Positions 18,861 to 32,492 of a stretch of 64,000 nucleotides of DNA are shown here, piece after piece. Each line of letters begins with the position of its first letter. The stretch's first letter is position 1. Both the position numbers and the translations under genes were made by a program. Origin of the DNA: Streptomyces antibioticus (GTDB lineage Bacteria; Actinomycetota; Actinomycetes; Streptomycetales; Streptomycetaceae); contig NZ_KQ948426.1 in the NCBI RefSeq assembly GCF_001514065.1, positions 496,001-560,000 of the forward strand, written 5' to 3'. The notes under the pieces were generated by a model, which was given only the letters and a program-made list of their open reading frames with translations, ran no database searches and was not told the DNA's origin.

Positions 18861-18989
18861 TCACGAACCCGTGGGCACGGAGTCAGTCGCCTCCGTCCAC
18901 AGATCCTGCTCGGCGCGATCCGCCTGGATCTGGCGGTACACGAGGAGCCCGCCGATGGCGGCCAGTGCGACCAGGAGAAGCTTCTTCAC
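18861..18989 (-). CDS. DLW-39 family small membrane protein
   Basis: A 42-residue protein from a GTG at 18987-18989. A single hydrophobic helix (KKLLLVALAAIGGLLVYRQI) is followed by the charged QADRAEQDLWTEATD tail with the DLW signature that names this actinobacterial small-protein family. GAGGT lies six bases upstream. The function is unknown. A TATAGT -10-like hexamer on the minus strand (19035-19040) may be its promoter. A longer upstream frame is not supported. Confidence 0.85.
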   Translation of the reverse strand: MKKLLLVALAAIGGLLVYRQIQADRAEQDLWTEATDSVPTGS

Positions 18990-19328
18990 CGCGCGACCTC
19001 GTCTTTCCTTGACGTAGGGGACCTCTGGCGCCCGACTATACACACCGTCCGATACCGATCGGTGACCTGCGTCAGCCCCTCAACTTCCGCCTTGCGCACC
19101 GCAATAGAAGCGGATGACGCCGCTCCGATCGGAGGGTGATCACACCTCCACATACGGTGACTTTGATGCCATCCCTCCCTTCTCCTCCGGATTTCGGGTC
19201 CCTTGCGTCCATCCGGGTGGTGTTCATCTGAAGATCGACGCGCCATGGGCGTCGGTCCGTGCTTTCACGACCCACATACACATCATGAGGAAAGTACGCA
19301 AATCGCCCAACCCGAAAGTAGAGGGGCC

Positions 19329-19703
19329 ATGGACCGGAACAAGGTCATGAAGCTGTGGACCGCGATCGTCACCGCCTTCCTGGCGCTGTGCACGACGCTC
19401 GGACTCGTCACCACCACCGCCGCGGCGGCCGCACCCCAGGCCGACACCACGCGCAACAGCACCGCGCGGGTGACGACGCCGGAGCTGACCCCGTGGGCCG
19501 CGGCCTGGTCCTGGTCCCTGACCCACGCCAGGTCCCTGCCTCCCACGATGAAGCAGCGCATCCGCGCCGAGGCCCACGGCAAGACCCCGAGCTGCCGCCA
19601 CCGCTCCCCGTCGGACACGGAGTCGACCGACGAGGCGACGGCCCTCTGCGACGACACCGCCGCCGCCCCGCCGGCCGAGCCGGCCGCCCCGCACGGCCGC
19701 TGA
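19329..19703 (+). CDS. Small secreted protein (DUF6344-like)
   Basis: A 124-residue protein. An N-terminal signal peptide (about 1-32: RNKVMKLWTAIVTAFLALCTTLGLVTTTAAAAA) precedes a short mature part with WAAAWSWSLTHARSLPPTMKQRIRAEAHG, two Cys (SCRHR and LCDD) and a Pro/Ala-rich end. I think it matches a Streptomyces family listed as DUF6344, from memory only. The start at ATG 19329 has AGAGGGG directly upstream. It is divergent from the DLW-39 gene. The 340-bp gap between them contains both promoters and no gene. Confidence 0.75.
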   Translation: MDRNKVMKLWTAIVTAFLALCTTLGLVTTTAAAAAPQADTTRNSTARVTTPELTPWAAAWSWSLTHARSLPPTMKQRIRAEAHGKTPSCRHRSPSDTESTDEATALCDDTAAAPPAEPAAPHGR

Positions 19704-19730
19704 AACACCCGGCCGGCGCGCACGACCCCG

Positions 19731-19790
19731 ACGTGACAGAACCACGTGACAGAACGACGTAACCGAACGACCTCACAGAACGACGTCACA
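19731..19790. repeat. Short imperfect direct repeats
   Basis: Four imperfect copies of ACGTGACAGAACGACGT-like sequence in tandem, after the small secreted protein gene. The role is unknown. Confidence 0.5.
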
Positions 19791-19825
19791 GCACTACGCA
19801 ACAGCAGTCCCACGCACCGCTCGCT

Positions 19826-19963
19826 GTACACGCCCCCTCTGCCGGCCACCCGCCGAAGGCCTACCGCTCCCACTGCGAGCAGCGGTTGCCCCACGGCCGG
19901 GAAGGGCACTGGGTGATCCAGGAGGACGGCCCGATCGAACACGGAGCAGCCCTCCACCATTGA
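19826..19963 (+). pseudogene. Possible remnant of a small gene lacking a start codon
   Basis: An open stretch ends at the TGA 19961-19963 and encodes a gene-like, GC3-rich tail: PPKAYRSHCEQRLPHGREGH, then WVIQEDGPIEHGAALHH. Upstream to the in-frame TAA at 19760 there is no ATG, GTG or TTG that would include it. It may be a gene that lost its 5' end or one translated from an unusual start. Confidence 0.35.
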
Positions 19964-19979
19964 AGGACCAACGACTTTC

Positions 19980-20117
19980 ATGCACATGGATCCGGTCGAG
20001 CGTGAGGCCCGGATGTCCGTCATAGAGGAAAGGGCGCGTGCACTCGCCGCCCTTCACTGGCGTACGACTCCGAAGGCCCCGCTGCCGAGATCCCCGCTCG
20101 ACGACGTCATCGACTGA
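19980..20117 (+). CDS. Very small hypothetical protein (45 residues)
   Basis: ATG at 19980 (or ATG 19986) to TGA 20115-20117. It encodes a charged, helical peptide (MHMDPVEREARMSVIEERAR then ALAALHWRTTPKAPLPRSPL, ending DDVID). Third positions are G/C-rich and GAAGGA lies 12 bases upstream. It follows the preceding remnant by 16 bp and is followed by a strong hairpin, so it looks like the end of a small transcription unit. There is no known family and no membrane segment. Confidence 0.5.
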   Translation: MHMDPVEREARMSVIEERARALAALHWRTTPKAPLPRSPLDDVID

Positions 20118-20166
20118 CGCTGATCGCCTACGAGGGGCCACCCGAGACGGGCCCGCCCCATCGTCC

Positions 20167-20200
20167 GGCACCGGTCCCTCCCCTCGTGGGGACCGGTGCC
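20167..20200 (+). terminator. Strong terminator hairpin
   Basis: Perfect 12-bp arms GGCACCGGTCCC (20167-20178) and GGGACCGGTGCC (20189-20200) with a 10-nt loop, 50 bp after the small gene. Confidence 0.85.
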
Positions 20201-20456
20201 GAACCGTGGGGCAGCGTCGGCCTGCGCCAGGGCGGCGTGGGCCGGGCGGTGGCCGGAACATGGCAGTCCGGATGCGGCCGGTGATTACTCCGGCGGAAGC
20301 TCAGGCAACGCACAGTCAAGGCGTTGCTGTGGCTTGATCCTGCCCTCTGGCGTCGCCGCCGGGGAGGTTCCGGACCTGAGGGATCGACTTTTCCGCAGGT
20401 CAGCCCTATAGAGTGAGTTTTCCGGTCCGGATGTCCAGCGGCGAGGGAAGTGAGGG
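20201..20456. other. Leader and promoter region of the STAND-WD40 gene
   Basis: About 255 bp without a gene. It probably carries the promoter of the large gene that starts at 20457. I see no clear -10/-35 pair and no operator. Confidence 0.5.
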
Positions 20457-23400
20457 GTGGTGGCCTTGAGTTCCGACTCAGGGGCACGCACGGCCTTCGC
20501 CGAACGCCTCGCGCTGCTGTACCGGGAGGCTGGAAATCCGCCCCTCAAGAGCGTGTCCGAGGCGGTCGGCCGACTCCAGCGGGTCGACGAGCGGGGGCGC
20601 CCCGTACGGGTGTCAGCGCAGCGGATCAGCGACTGGCGCCGGGGGCGGAACGTTCCCGCACAGTTCACCGCGCTCGCGGCCGTCCTGCACATCCTGATAC
20701 CCCAGGCGCGCCGCGCCCAGCCCACCCCGGTCTCCACCGGGCTCTACGACCTCACCCACTGGCAGCATCTGTGGGAGCAGGCGGTCACCGGCGCCGCCGA
20801 CGAGGAGCGGCCCCCGGCCGAGACCCCGCCCCCGCCCGCGGCCGGCGTCTGCCCCTACCGCGGCCTCGCCTCGTACCGCCGCGAGGACGCCCGCTGGTTC
20901 TTCGGCCGCGAACGCAGCACCGAGGCCCTCCTCGCCCAGCTGCTGTGCGCGGAGCGGACCGGGGGCCTGGTCATGCTCGTGGGCGCCTCGGGAGCGGGGA
21001 AGTCCTCCCTGCTCAACGCCGGTCTGGTGCCCACGCTGGCGGACGGCGGCCGGGAGGTGGTCCAGCTCGTGCCGGGCGCCGATCCGCTCGCCGAGCTGAC
21101 CGGTCGTATCCCCGCACTCGCCACGATCCGGGACCCGTCCGATCCCGCACTCGCCGCGACCCGGAACCCATCCGATCCCACACTCCCCGCGGTCCCGGAC
21201 CCGGCCGATCCCGCGTTCGCCCGGACCGTACGGGACTCCGTGCGCGCTTGGGCCGGCGAGGGGTCGTCCGGCGAGGCCCGGCCCGTGCTGATCGTCGACC
21301 AGTTCGAAGAGACGTTCACTCTCTGCGCCGACGAGGCGGACCGCCGTGCGTTCGTCCAGCTCCTGCACGCCGTGGCCGCTCCCGGCGACGGCCCGGACGA
21401 TCCCGCTCCGATGCTGGTCGTCCTCGGTATCCGCGCCGACTTCTACGAACAGTGCCTCTCCTATCCCGAACTCGCCGACGCGCTCCAGCACCGGCACATG
21501 GTGCTCGGCCCGCTGACCTCCGCGGAGCTGCGCGAGGCCGTGACCGCCCCGGCGAAGGCCGTGGGTCTGGAGCTGGAGCCGGGGCTCGCGGAGCTGATCG
21601 TGCGTGAGGTGAGCGCCGACGGGCCGCGTGGGGAGCATGACGCCGGGGTGCTGCCGCTGCTCTCCCACGCGCTGCTGGCCACCTGGCAGCGCCGCAAGGC
21701 GGGGCGGCTGACGCTGGCCGGGTACCGCGCCGCGGGCGGCATCCAGGGCGCCGTGGCGGCCACCGCCGAGCGCGCCTGGTCCGGGCTCGACCCGGCCGCC
21801 CGTACCGCCGCGCGGCTCCTCCTGCTGCGGCTGGTCCGGCTCGGCGAGGACACCCAGGCCACCCGCAGGCGCGGCACCCGGCGTCAGCTGGCGGCGGAGT
21901 CGGCGGACCCCGACAAGACCGAGGAGTCCCTGGAGGCGCTGGTCCGGGCCCGGTTGGTGACCCTGGACGCGGAGACCGTGGAGATCACCCACGAGGCGCT
22001 CCTGCACGCCTGGCCGCGGCTGCGCGAGTGGATCGACGAGGACCGGAGCGGCAACCTGCTGCGCCAGCGCCTGGAGGAGGACGGCAGGTCCTGGGAGGCC
22101 TCCGAGCGCGACTCCGCGCTCCTGTACCGCGGCTCGCGCCTCGAACAGGCCCACACCTGGGCCAAGTCGGCCGGCAACACCTTCCTGACCCGCAGCGCGG
22201 TGGAGTTCCTGGCGGCCTCGGTCCGGCTGCGCCGGCGCACGGTGTGGATCAGCCGGGCCGCGGTCTCCGCGCTGCTCGCGCTCACGCTCGTCGCCGTCTG
22301 CGCGGCGGTGATCGCGTGGAAGCAGCGCGACGACGCCGTCTTCGAGCAGGTCGTCGCCGAGGCGGACCGCTTCCAGGACACCGACCCCTCGCTGTCCGCG
22401 CAGCTCGCCCTGGTGGCGCACCGGCTGCGCGGGGACGACGAGGGCGCACGCAGCCGCGTGCTGTCGACGGCGAACGCCCCGCTGGCCACCCCGCTGCTCG
22501 GCCACACCGGTGCCGTCTACCTCACCTCGTTCAGCCCCGACGGCCGCACCCTGGCCACCGCGAGCTACGACCGCACGGTCCGCCTGTGGGACGTCTCCGA
22601 CCCGGCCCGTCCCAAGCCGCTCGGCAAGCCTCTGACCGGCCACACGAGCTGGGTCAGCAGCGCCGTCTTCAGCCCGGACGGCCACACCCTCGCCAGCGCC
22701 TCGGACGACGGAACGATCCGCCTGTGGGACGTACGGCGGCCGGGCCACCCGCGTTCCCTCGGCGCGCCGTTGACCGGCCACGAGGGCACGATCTACCTGG
22801 TGGCGTTCAGTCCGGACGGCCGCACCCTGGCCTCCGCCGGCGACGACCGCACCGTACGCCTGTGGAACGTGACCGACCCCACCCGCCCCGAGCCGCTCGG
22901 CAGACCGCTCACCGGCTCCACCGCCGCTGTGCGTTCCGTCGCGTTCAGCCCGGACGGACGGACCCTGGCGGCCGGGGGCGACGACGACACGATCCGGCTG
23001 TGGGACACGACCGACCCGCGCGAACCCGAGCCGCTGGGCAGCCCGTTGACCGGGCACACCGGAATCATCCACTCCGTGGCGTTCAGCCCGGACGGCCGCA
23101 CCCTCGCCAGCGGCAGCACGGACGACACCGTACGCCTGTGGAACGTGGCCGATCCGCGGGCGCCCGAGCCGCTGGGCACCCCGCTGGCCGGGCACACCGG
23201 CCCCGTCTGGTCGGTGGCGTTCAGCCCCGACGGCACGCGTCTGGCCGCCGCGAGCGCGGACAGCACGGCCAGCATGTGGGACGTCGCCAACCCCGCGTCC
23301 CCGTCCCAGATCGGCGATCCGCTGTCCGGCGCGAGCGGGGAGATGTACGCGCTCGGCTTCAGCCCGGACGGCCGTACGCTCGCCACCGGCAACGGCGACA

Positions 23401-24470
23401 ACAAGGTCCGGCTGTGGTCGATCCCCACCTCGGACATGACCGGCAGACTCGGCGCGTTCCGCCCCGACGGCCGCGTCCTCGCCACGGCGGCCCGCGACGA
23501 GAACATCCGCCTGTGGAGCGTCACCGACCCCGACCGGCCCAGGCTGCTGGCCAAGCCCTTCAGGCCGGGGGAGGGCGACATCCGCGCGCTGGCGTACGCC
23601 CCCGGCGGCCGCGCCCTCGCGGTCCTGACGGGCAGCCACGCGGTGCAGCTGTGGAACGTCGCCGACCCCCGCCGCCCCGTCCCCTACGGCCGCCCGGTCC
23701 CCCTCCAGACCCGCTTCCCGGGCCCCGAGGCGCTGGCGTTCAGCCCGGACGGCCGCCTCCTGGCAACGGCCCACGACGACCGCACGATCCAGCTGTGGAA
23801 CGTCACCGACCCCGCCCGCCTCACCCGGCTCGGCCCGCCGCTGACCGGCCACAAGGGGTACGTCAACTCCCTGCTGTTCAGCCCGGACAGCCGCACCCTC
23901 GCCAGCGGCAGCGCCGACGACACCGTCCGCCTGTGGAACGTCACCGACCCCGGGCACGCGACCCCGCTCGGCGCCCCGCTCACCGGCCACTCCGGCCCCA
24001 TCGACACCCTCGCCTACAGCCCGGACGGCGACACCCTCGCCAGCGCCGGCGACGACGACACGGTCCGCCTGTGGAACGTCGCCGACCCCGGCGACGCATC
24101 CCCGGTCGGCCCCGTCCTCACCGGCCACACCGAGGCGATCGTGTCCCTCACCTTCAGCAGGGACGGCGACACCCTCGCGAGCGGCGGCAACGACAACACC
24201 GTCCGCGCCTGGGACGTCACCGACCCGGCGCTCGCGACGCCCGTCGGCCAGGCGATGAGCCCCAACGGCAGGACAGGCAGCTTCCTGTCCTTCAGCCCGC
24301 ACGCCGACCTGCTCGGCATCTCCAGCGGCGTCGGCACCGTACGGCTGTGGAACCTCGACACCGACACGGCGGTCCGCCGCATCTGCTCGGCCACGCGCGG
24401 TGTCCTGACGCCCGGGAAATGGCACGAGTACCTGCCGCGACTCGCCTATGAACCGCCGTGCGAGGACTGA
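20457..24470 (+). CDS. Giant HTH / nSTAND1 NTPase / WD40 protein
   Basis: A 1337-residue signal-transduction ATPase. An XRE-like N-terminal domain (about 10-85: AFAERLALLYREAG, RVSAQRISDWRRGRNVP) is followed by the CPYRGLASYRREDARWFFGRE entry and an nSTAND1 NTPase. That domain has Walker A GASGAGKSSLLNAG near residue 180, Walker B VLIVDQFEE near 280 and a winged-helix part ending ITHEALLHAWPRL near 515. One transmembrane helix (about 600-622) precedes 14 WD repeats (about 675-1320), enough for two seven-bladed propellers; the blade signature is SPDGRTLASxxxDxTVRLWNV. STAND proteins sense ligands with the repeat region and oligomerise on ATP; targets here are unknown. GTG 20457 or the adjacent GTG 20460 starts it. 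An Asp-Pro-rich insertion with three repeats (about 222-258) interrupts the NTPase. Confidence 0.9.
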   Translation: MVALSSDSGARTAFAERLALLYREAGNPPLKSVSEAVGRLQRVDERGRPVRVSAQRISDWRRGRNVPAQFTALAAVLHILIPQARRAQPTPVSTGLYDLTHWQHLWEQAVTGAADEERPPAETPPPPAAGVCPYRGLASYRREDARWFFGRERSTEALLAQLLCAERTGGLVMLVGASGAGKSSLLNAGLVPTLADGGREVVQLVPGADPLAELTGRIPALATIRDPSDPALAATRNPSDPTLPAVPDPADPAFARTVRDSVRAWAGEGSSGEARPVLIVDQFEETFTLCADEADRRAFVQLLHAVAAPGDGPDDPAPMLVVLGIRADFYEQCLSYPELADALQHRHMVLGPLTSAELREAVTAPAKAVGLELEPGLAELIVREVSADGPRGEHDAGVLPLLSHALLATWQRRKAGRLTLAGYRAAGGIQGAVAATAERAWSGLDPAARTAARLLLLRLVRLGEDTQATRRRGTRRQLAAESADPDKTEESLEALVRARLVTLDAETVEITHEALLHAWPRLREWIDEDRSGNLLRQRLEEDGRSWEASERDSALLYRGSRLEQAHTWAKSAGNTFLTRSAVEFLAASVRLRRRTVWISRAAVSALLALTLVAVCAAVIAWKQRDDAVFEQVVAEADRFQDTDPSLSAQLALVAHRLRGDDEGARSRVLSTANAPLATPLLGHTGAVYLTSFSPDGRTLATASYDRTVRLWDVSDPARPKPLGKPLTGHTSWVSSAVFSPDGHTLASASDDGTIRLWDVRRPGHPRSLGAPLTGHEGTIYLVAFSPDGRTLASAGDDRTVRLWNVTDPTRPEPLGRPLTGSTAAVRSVAFSPDGRTLAAGGDDDTIRLWDTTDPREPEPLGSPLTGHTGIIHSVAFSPDGRTLASGSTDDTVRLWNVADPRAPEPLGTPLAGHTGPVWSVAFSPDGTRLAAASADSTASMWDVANPASPSQIGDPLSGASGEMYALGFSPDGRTLATGNGDNKVRLWSIPTSDMTGRLGAFRPDGRVLATAARDENIRLWSVTDPDRPRLLAKPFRPGEGDIRALAYAPGGRALAVLTGSHAVQLWNVADPRRPVPYGRPVPLQTRFPGPEALAFSPDGRLLATAHDDRTIQLWNVTDPARLTRLGPPLTGHKGYVNSLLFSPDSRTLASGSADDTVRLWNVTDPGHATPLGAPLTGHSGPIDTLAYSPDGDTLASAGDDDTVRLWNVADPGDASPVGPVLTGHTEAIVSLTFSRDGDTLASGGNDNTVRAWDVTDPALATPVGQAMSPNGRTGSFLSFSPHADLLGISSGVGTVRLWNLDTDTAVRRICSATRGVLTPGKWHEYLPRLAYEPPCED

Positions 24471-24559
24471 CCGGATCACGTGATCCCCATCACAACACCT
24501 CACCGGTCCCGAGCAGCCGCCTCCCCCAGCACCTTCACCGTTGTTAGCCTTGGCCATAG

Positions 24560-24597
24560 CCCGGTCGCTGGTGCATCCCCCGTCGCCAGCGACCGGG
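24560..24597 (+). terminator. Terminator after the STAND-WD40 gene
   Basis: Perfect 12-bp arms CCCGGTCGCTGG (24560-24571) and CCAGCGACCGGG (24586-24597). A 14-bp palindrome GGATCACGTGATCC also lies right after the stop (24473-24486). Confidence 0.75.
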
Positions 24598-24649
24598 CGT
24601 TCGCGTACCGCGCGCACGACGGCTTCCGCACGACTTCCGTACATACGAA

Positions 24650-24680
24650 AAGACCCCCAGTCGTATCGACTGGGGGTCTT
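24650..24680 (-). terminator. Terminator of tRNA-Ile
   Basis: Perfect 14-bp arms AAGACCCCCAGTCG and CGACTGGGGGTCTT with a TAT loop, 7 bp beyond the tRNA 3' end on the minus strand. Confidence 0.92.
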
Positions 24681-24687
24681 CGTTCTG

Positions 24688-24761
24688 TGGGGCTAACAGG
24701 ATTTGAACCTGTGGCCTCATCCTTATCAGGGATGCGCTCTAACCAACTGAGCTATAGCCCC
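24688..24761 (-). tRNA. tRNA-Ile (anticodon GAT)
   Basis: The minus strand gives a 74-nt cloverleaf. Acceptor GGGGCTA pairs with TAGCCCC, the D arm is AGCTCAGTTGGTTAGAGC, the anticodon stem CATCC/GGATG holds loop CTGATAA with anticodon GAT, and the T arm has GGTTCAAATCC. CCA is not encoded. Confidence 0.97.
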
Positions 24762-24849
24762 GCCGCGCTCTGCGGTGTGTGTCCCGCGCGCTGACTCCTG
24801 AAGATTAGCGCACGACCGGGGCAGTCCCAAAATCGATAGTCGGGGCCGC

Positions 24850-25683
24850 TCACTCGTCCTCGGCGAGCGTCAGCTCGACGCCGCCGACGAAGCCTGCGGA
24901 GAGGTTGTAGATGAACGCGCCGAGCGTCGCGAGGGCCGTCGCGAGGACGACGTCGATGACCGCGATGATCGTCGTGAACATCAGGACGTTGGGCAGGGAG
25001 AGGAACGACTGCAGGTCGAAGCCGTTGGACTCGTTCGAGCCGGTCGCCTCCGAGATCGTGCCGCCGACGGTCGAGAAGACGCCCATCGCGTCCATGACCA
25101 TCCACAGCACGGCCGCCGCGACGATCGTGCAGATGCCGAGCGCGATGGAGAGCAGGAAGCTGACCTTCATCACCGACCACGGGTCGGCCTTGGCCACCCG
25201 CAGCCGCGCCTTGCGGGTCCGCGGCACGGTGCGCGCGCCGGTGCGCGGCCGGCGTACCGCGCCGGTGGCGGCGGCCTGCGCCGGGTAGGCCTGCGGCGGG
25301 TGGTAGGGCCCCGCGGCCTGCTCTTGCCTGCGGTCCCCCGGCAGCGGCGACGGCGGCTGGGCCGGCGGCTGCGGCTGTGGGCCCGGAGCAGCCGGGCCCG
25401 CGCCGGCCGCGTAGTGCTGGGTCTGCGGGCCTCGGGTGTCCGTCACAGTTCCCCCCTGTGATCCAGATGCGTCGGGCGAGGGAGAGTCCTTGGCGGGCGC
25501 CTTGATCGCCTTGAGCTGGGTCGTGTGCGAATCTGTCGCCCGCCCGTCCGTGCCCCGCCCGTCCGTGGCGTGCGCGTCGGTCGTACGCGCAGCGTTCGTA
25601 CGCGCGGCGGAGCCACGGCCGCCGTCGTCCGTGTCCGTACCGGAAGGGGTACTGGACGGTCCGGCGCCCGTGGCTCCGCTCAC
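24850..25683 (-). CDS. DUF3566 domain membrane protein
   Basis: A 277-residue protein. The first 160 residues are low-complexity (Thr, Asp, Gly, then Pro, Gln, Ala), then a basic stretch RRPRTGARTVPRTRKARLRV leads into the DUF3566 domain (about 165-277) with two transmembrane helices (VSFLLSIALGICTIVAAAVL and VLMFTTIIAVIDVVLATALATL). The GTG at 25681-25683 sits eight bases after GAGGAG and 17 bp after the gyrA stop, so it is co-transcribed with gyrBA; a GTG three codons earlier is less well spaced. In mycobacteria the equivalent gene also follows gyrA. The function is not established; a link to wall growth or division has been suggested for relatives. Confidence 0.88.
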   Translation of the reverse strand: MSGATGAGPSSTPSGTDTDDGGRGSAARTNAARTTDAHATDGRGTDGRATDSHTTQLKAIKAPAKDSPSPDASGSQGGTVTDTRGPQTQHYAAGAGPAAPGPQPQPPAQPPSPLPGDRRQEQAAGPYHPPQAYPAQAAATGAVRRPRTGARTVPRTRKARLRVAKADPWSVMKVSFLLSIALGICTIVAAAVLWMVMDAMGVFSTVGGTISEATGSNESNGFDLQSFLSLPNVLMFTTIIAVIDVVLATALATLGAFIYNLSAGFVGGVELTLAEDE

Positions 25684-25700
25684 GTGACTCACTCCTCGTG

Positions 25701-28295
<2,595 letters not shown>

Positions 28296-28337
28296 TGCTG
28301 GTGAAGATCCTTCCTGGTGCGGTCAGCTGAGACCGAC

Positions 28338-30793
<2,456 letters not shown>

Positions 30794-31321
30794 TCATCCG
30801 TAGGTGTCACCAGGGCCTGTGCTGCCCGGGGCACGCAGGGGACCGTAGCGCCGCGGGGGACCACCAGGGTTGAGCACTTTGATCATCCGCACGCTGCCCT
30901 GGCCCAGGTCCTCATTGAGGCGGGCGACCAGAGCGGGCGCGAGGTGACGCAGTTGCGTCGCCCACGCCGTGGAGTCGCACTGCACGACCAGCACCCGCTC
31001 GTCCTCGTCGTACTTCTGCGGCACACAGTGCTTGGCGAGGTTCTCCCCGACGATCTCCGGCCAGCGCCCCATCACCCCGCCGACCGCCGCAGGCGCCTCC
31101 CAGCCCCGCTCACTGATCAGCCGGTTGATCGCCGAACCCAGCGCCATCGGGTCGCGCCCGTCGGCGCGCGCGCCGGAGCGCAGCCCGCCCCGCCGCGCCT
31201 GCTTCTTCTGCTGCGCCGCGTCCCCACGCGCGCGTGCCTGCTCCTTGGCCGCCCTGAGGGCCACGCGCGCGAGGTCGACACCGGACGGCTCGGGCGTCTT
31301 CTGAGGCTCCTCGGCGGTCAT
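30794..31321 (-). CDS. dciA: DciA-type (DUF721) helicase-associated replication protein
   Basis: A 175-residue protein. A flexible, Lys/Arg/Ala/Gln-rich N-terminus (about 20-60) precedes the DUF721 KH-like domain (about 60-150) with the conserved Trp-rich pieces [24 protein letters not shown] and [11 protein letters not shown]. DciA interacts with the replicative helicase DnaB and supports its loading in bacteria lacking DnaC, consistent with a place beside recF, dnaN and dnaA. Its ATG overlaps the recF stop (ATGA). Confidence 0.9.
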   Translation of the reverse strand: MTAEEPQKTPEPSGVDLARVALRAAKEQARARGDAAQQKKQARRGGLRSGARADGRDPMALGSAINRLISERGWEAPAAVGGVMGRWPEIVGENLAKHCVPQKYDEDERVLVVQCDSTAWATQLRHLAPALVARLNEDLGQGSVRMIKVLNPGGPPRRYGPLRAPGSTGPGDTYG

Positions 31322-32439
31322 ACGCGCTCCACCACCCCGTCCGACACCGAGTACCGCGCCCCCACCAGCAGATGCGGCACGTCGTCGTCGACCGCCGCCG
31401 TCACCAGCACCTGCTCCCCGGGCGCCACCAGCTCCGCCAGCCGCTCCCGGCGCCGCGTGTCCAGCTCGGCGAACACGTCGTCGAGGATCAGCACCGGCTC
31501 ATTGCCCTCCGCCCGCAGCAGGTCGTACGACGCCAGCCGCAACGCCAGCGCGTACGACCAGGACTCCCCGTGCGAGGCGTAGCCCTTGGCGGGCAACTGC
31601 CCGAGCTTGAGCAGCAGATCGTCCCGATGAGGGCCCACGAGGGTGACGCCCCGCTCGATCTCCTGCTTACGAGCCTCCGCGAGCGCCGCCATCAACTGCT
31701 CGTAGAGATCCTCACGCGTGTGCGCCTCACCCGGCGCCGACGGCTTGTACTCCAGGGCGATCGGGCCGCCGCCGGGCGCCAGCTGCTCGTACGCCTTGTC
31801 GGCCAGCGGCTGGATCGCGGCGATCAGGTCGAGCCGCTGGGCGAGCAGCTCGGCACCCACACGCGCGAGGTGCTGGTCCCACACGTCGAGCGTGGACAGG
31901 TCCATCGTGCGGCCGCCGTGCCGACGCGCGAGCGCCGCCGACTTCAGCAGGGTGTTGCGCTGCTTGAGGACCCGCTCGTAGTCGGAGCGGACGCCGGCCA
32001 TGCGCGGGGAGCGGGCGGTGATCAGCTCGTCGAGGAAGCGGCGCCGCTCCCCGGGGTCGCCCTTCACCAGGGCGAGGTCCTCGGGCGCGAACAGGACGGT
32101 CCTGAGGATGCCGAGCACATCACGCGGCCTGACCTGCGACGACCTGTTGATGCGGGCGCGGTTCGCCTTGCCCGGGTTCAGCTCCAGCTCGACCAGCTGC
32201 TGCCGGTCGCCCTGCCGGACCTGCGCCCGGACGATCGCACGGTCGGCCCCCATGCGGACCAAGGGGGCGTCGGAGGAGACCCGGTGGCTGCCGAGGGTGG
32301 CGAGATAGCCGACCGCCTCGACCAGATTCGTCTTGCCCTGCCCGTTGGGGCCGACGAAGGCCGTGACGCCCGGGTCGAGCGGAACTTCGACCCGGGCGTA
32401 CGAGCGGAAGTCGGCCAGCGACAGATGCGTGACGTGCAT
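31318..32439 (-). CDS. recF: DNA replication/repair protein RecF
   Basis: A 373-residue SMC-like ATPase that helps load RecA at gaps during recombinational repair and fork restart. Walker A is [12 protein letters not shown] near residue 30, the signature region is [14 protein letters not shown] near 300, and Walker B is [11 protein letters not shown] near 325. The start is the ATG at 32437-32439 ([14 protein letters not shown]); upstream extension to 32769 is antisense to gnd and rejected. It is coupled to dciA by a 4-bp overlap and lies 53 bp after gnd. Confidence 0.97.
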   Translation of the reverse strand: MHVTHLSLADFRSYARVEVPLDPGVTAFVGPNGQGKTNLVEAVGYLATLGSHRVSSDAPLVRMGADRAIVRAQVRQGDRQQLVELELNPGKANRARINRSSQVRPRDVLGILRTVLFAPEDLALVKGDPGERRRFLDELITARSPRMAGVRSDYERVLKQRNTLLKSAALARRHGGRTMDLSTLDVWDQHLARVGAELLAQRLDLIAAIQPLADKAYEQLAPGGGPIALEYKPSAPGEAHTREDLYEQLMAALAEARKQEIERGVTLVGPHRDDLLLKLGQLPAKGYASHGESWSYALALRLASYDLLRAEGNEPVLILDDVFAELDTRRRERLAELVAPGEQVLVTAAVDDDVPHLLVGARYSVSDGVVERV

Positions 32440-32492
32440 GGTCGGGCGCCGACCTCCCCCGGCTCGTGGGCTGTTCTCAACAGCCCTGTGGA

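Noticed and set aside
17138-19012. Plus-strand open frame across the secreted-protein region
   Set aside because: It covers the opposite strand of the signal-peptide protein and then runs through repeats and a terminator; no coherent protein is seen.
24473-24486. Palindrome GGATCACGTGATCC as a parS relative
   Set aside because: It shares only the CACGTG core with parS; the flanks do not match. It remains an unexplained palindrome after a stop codon.
20613-24644. Minus-strand open frame of 1343 codons opposite the STAND-WD40 gene
   Set aside because: Its repetitive composition mirrors the WD repeats on the other strand; there is no recognisable domain or ribosome-binding site.
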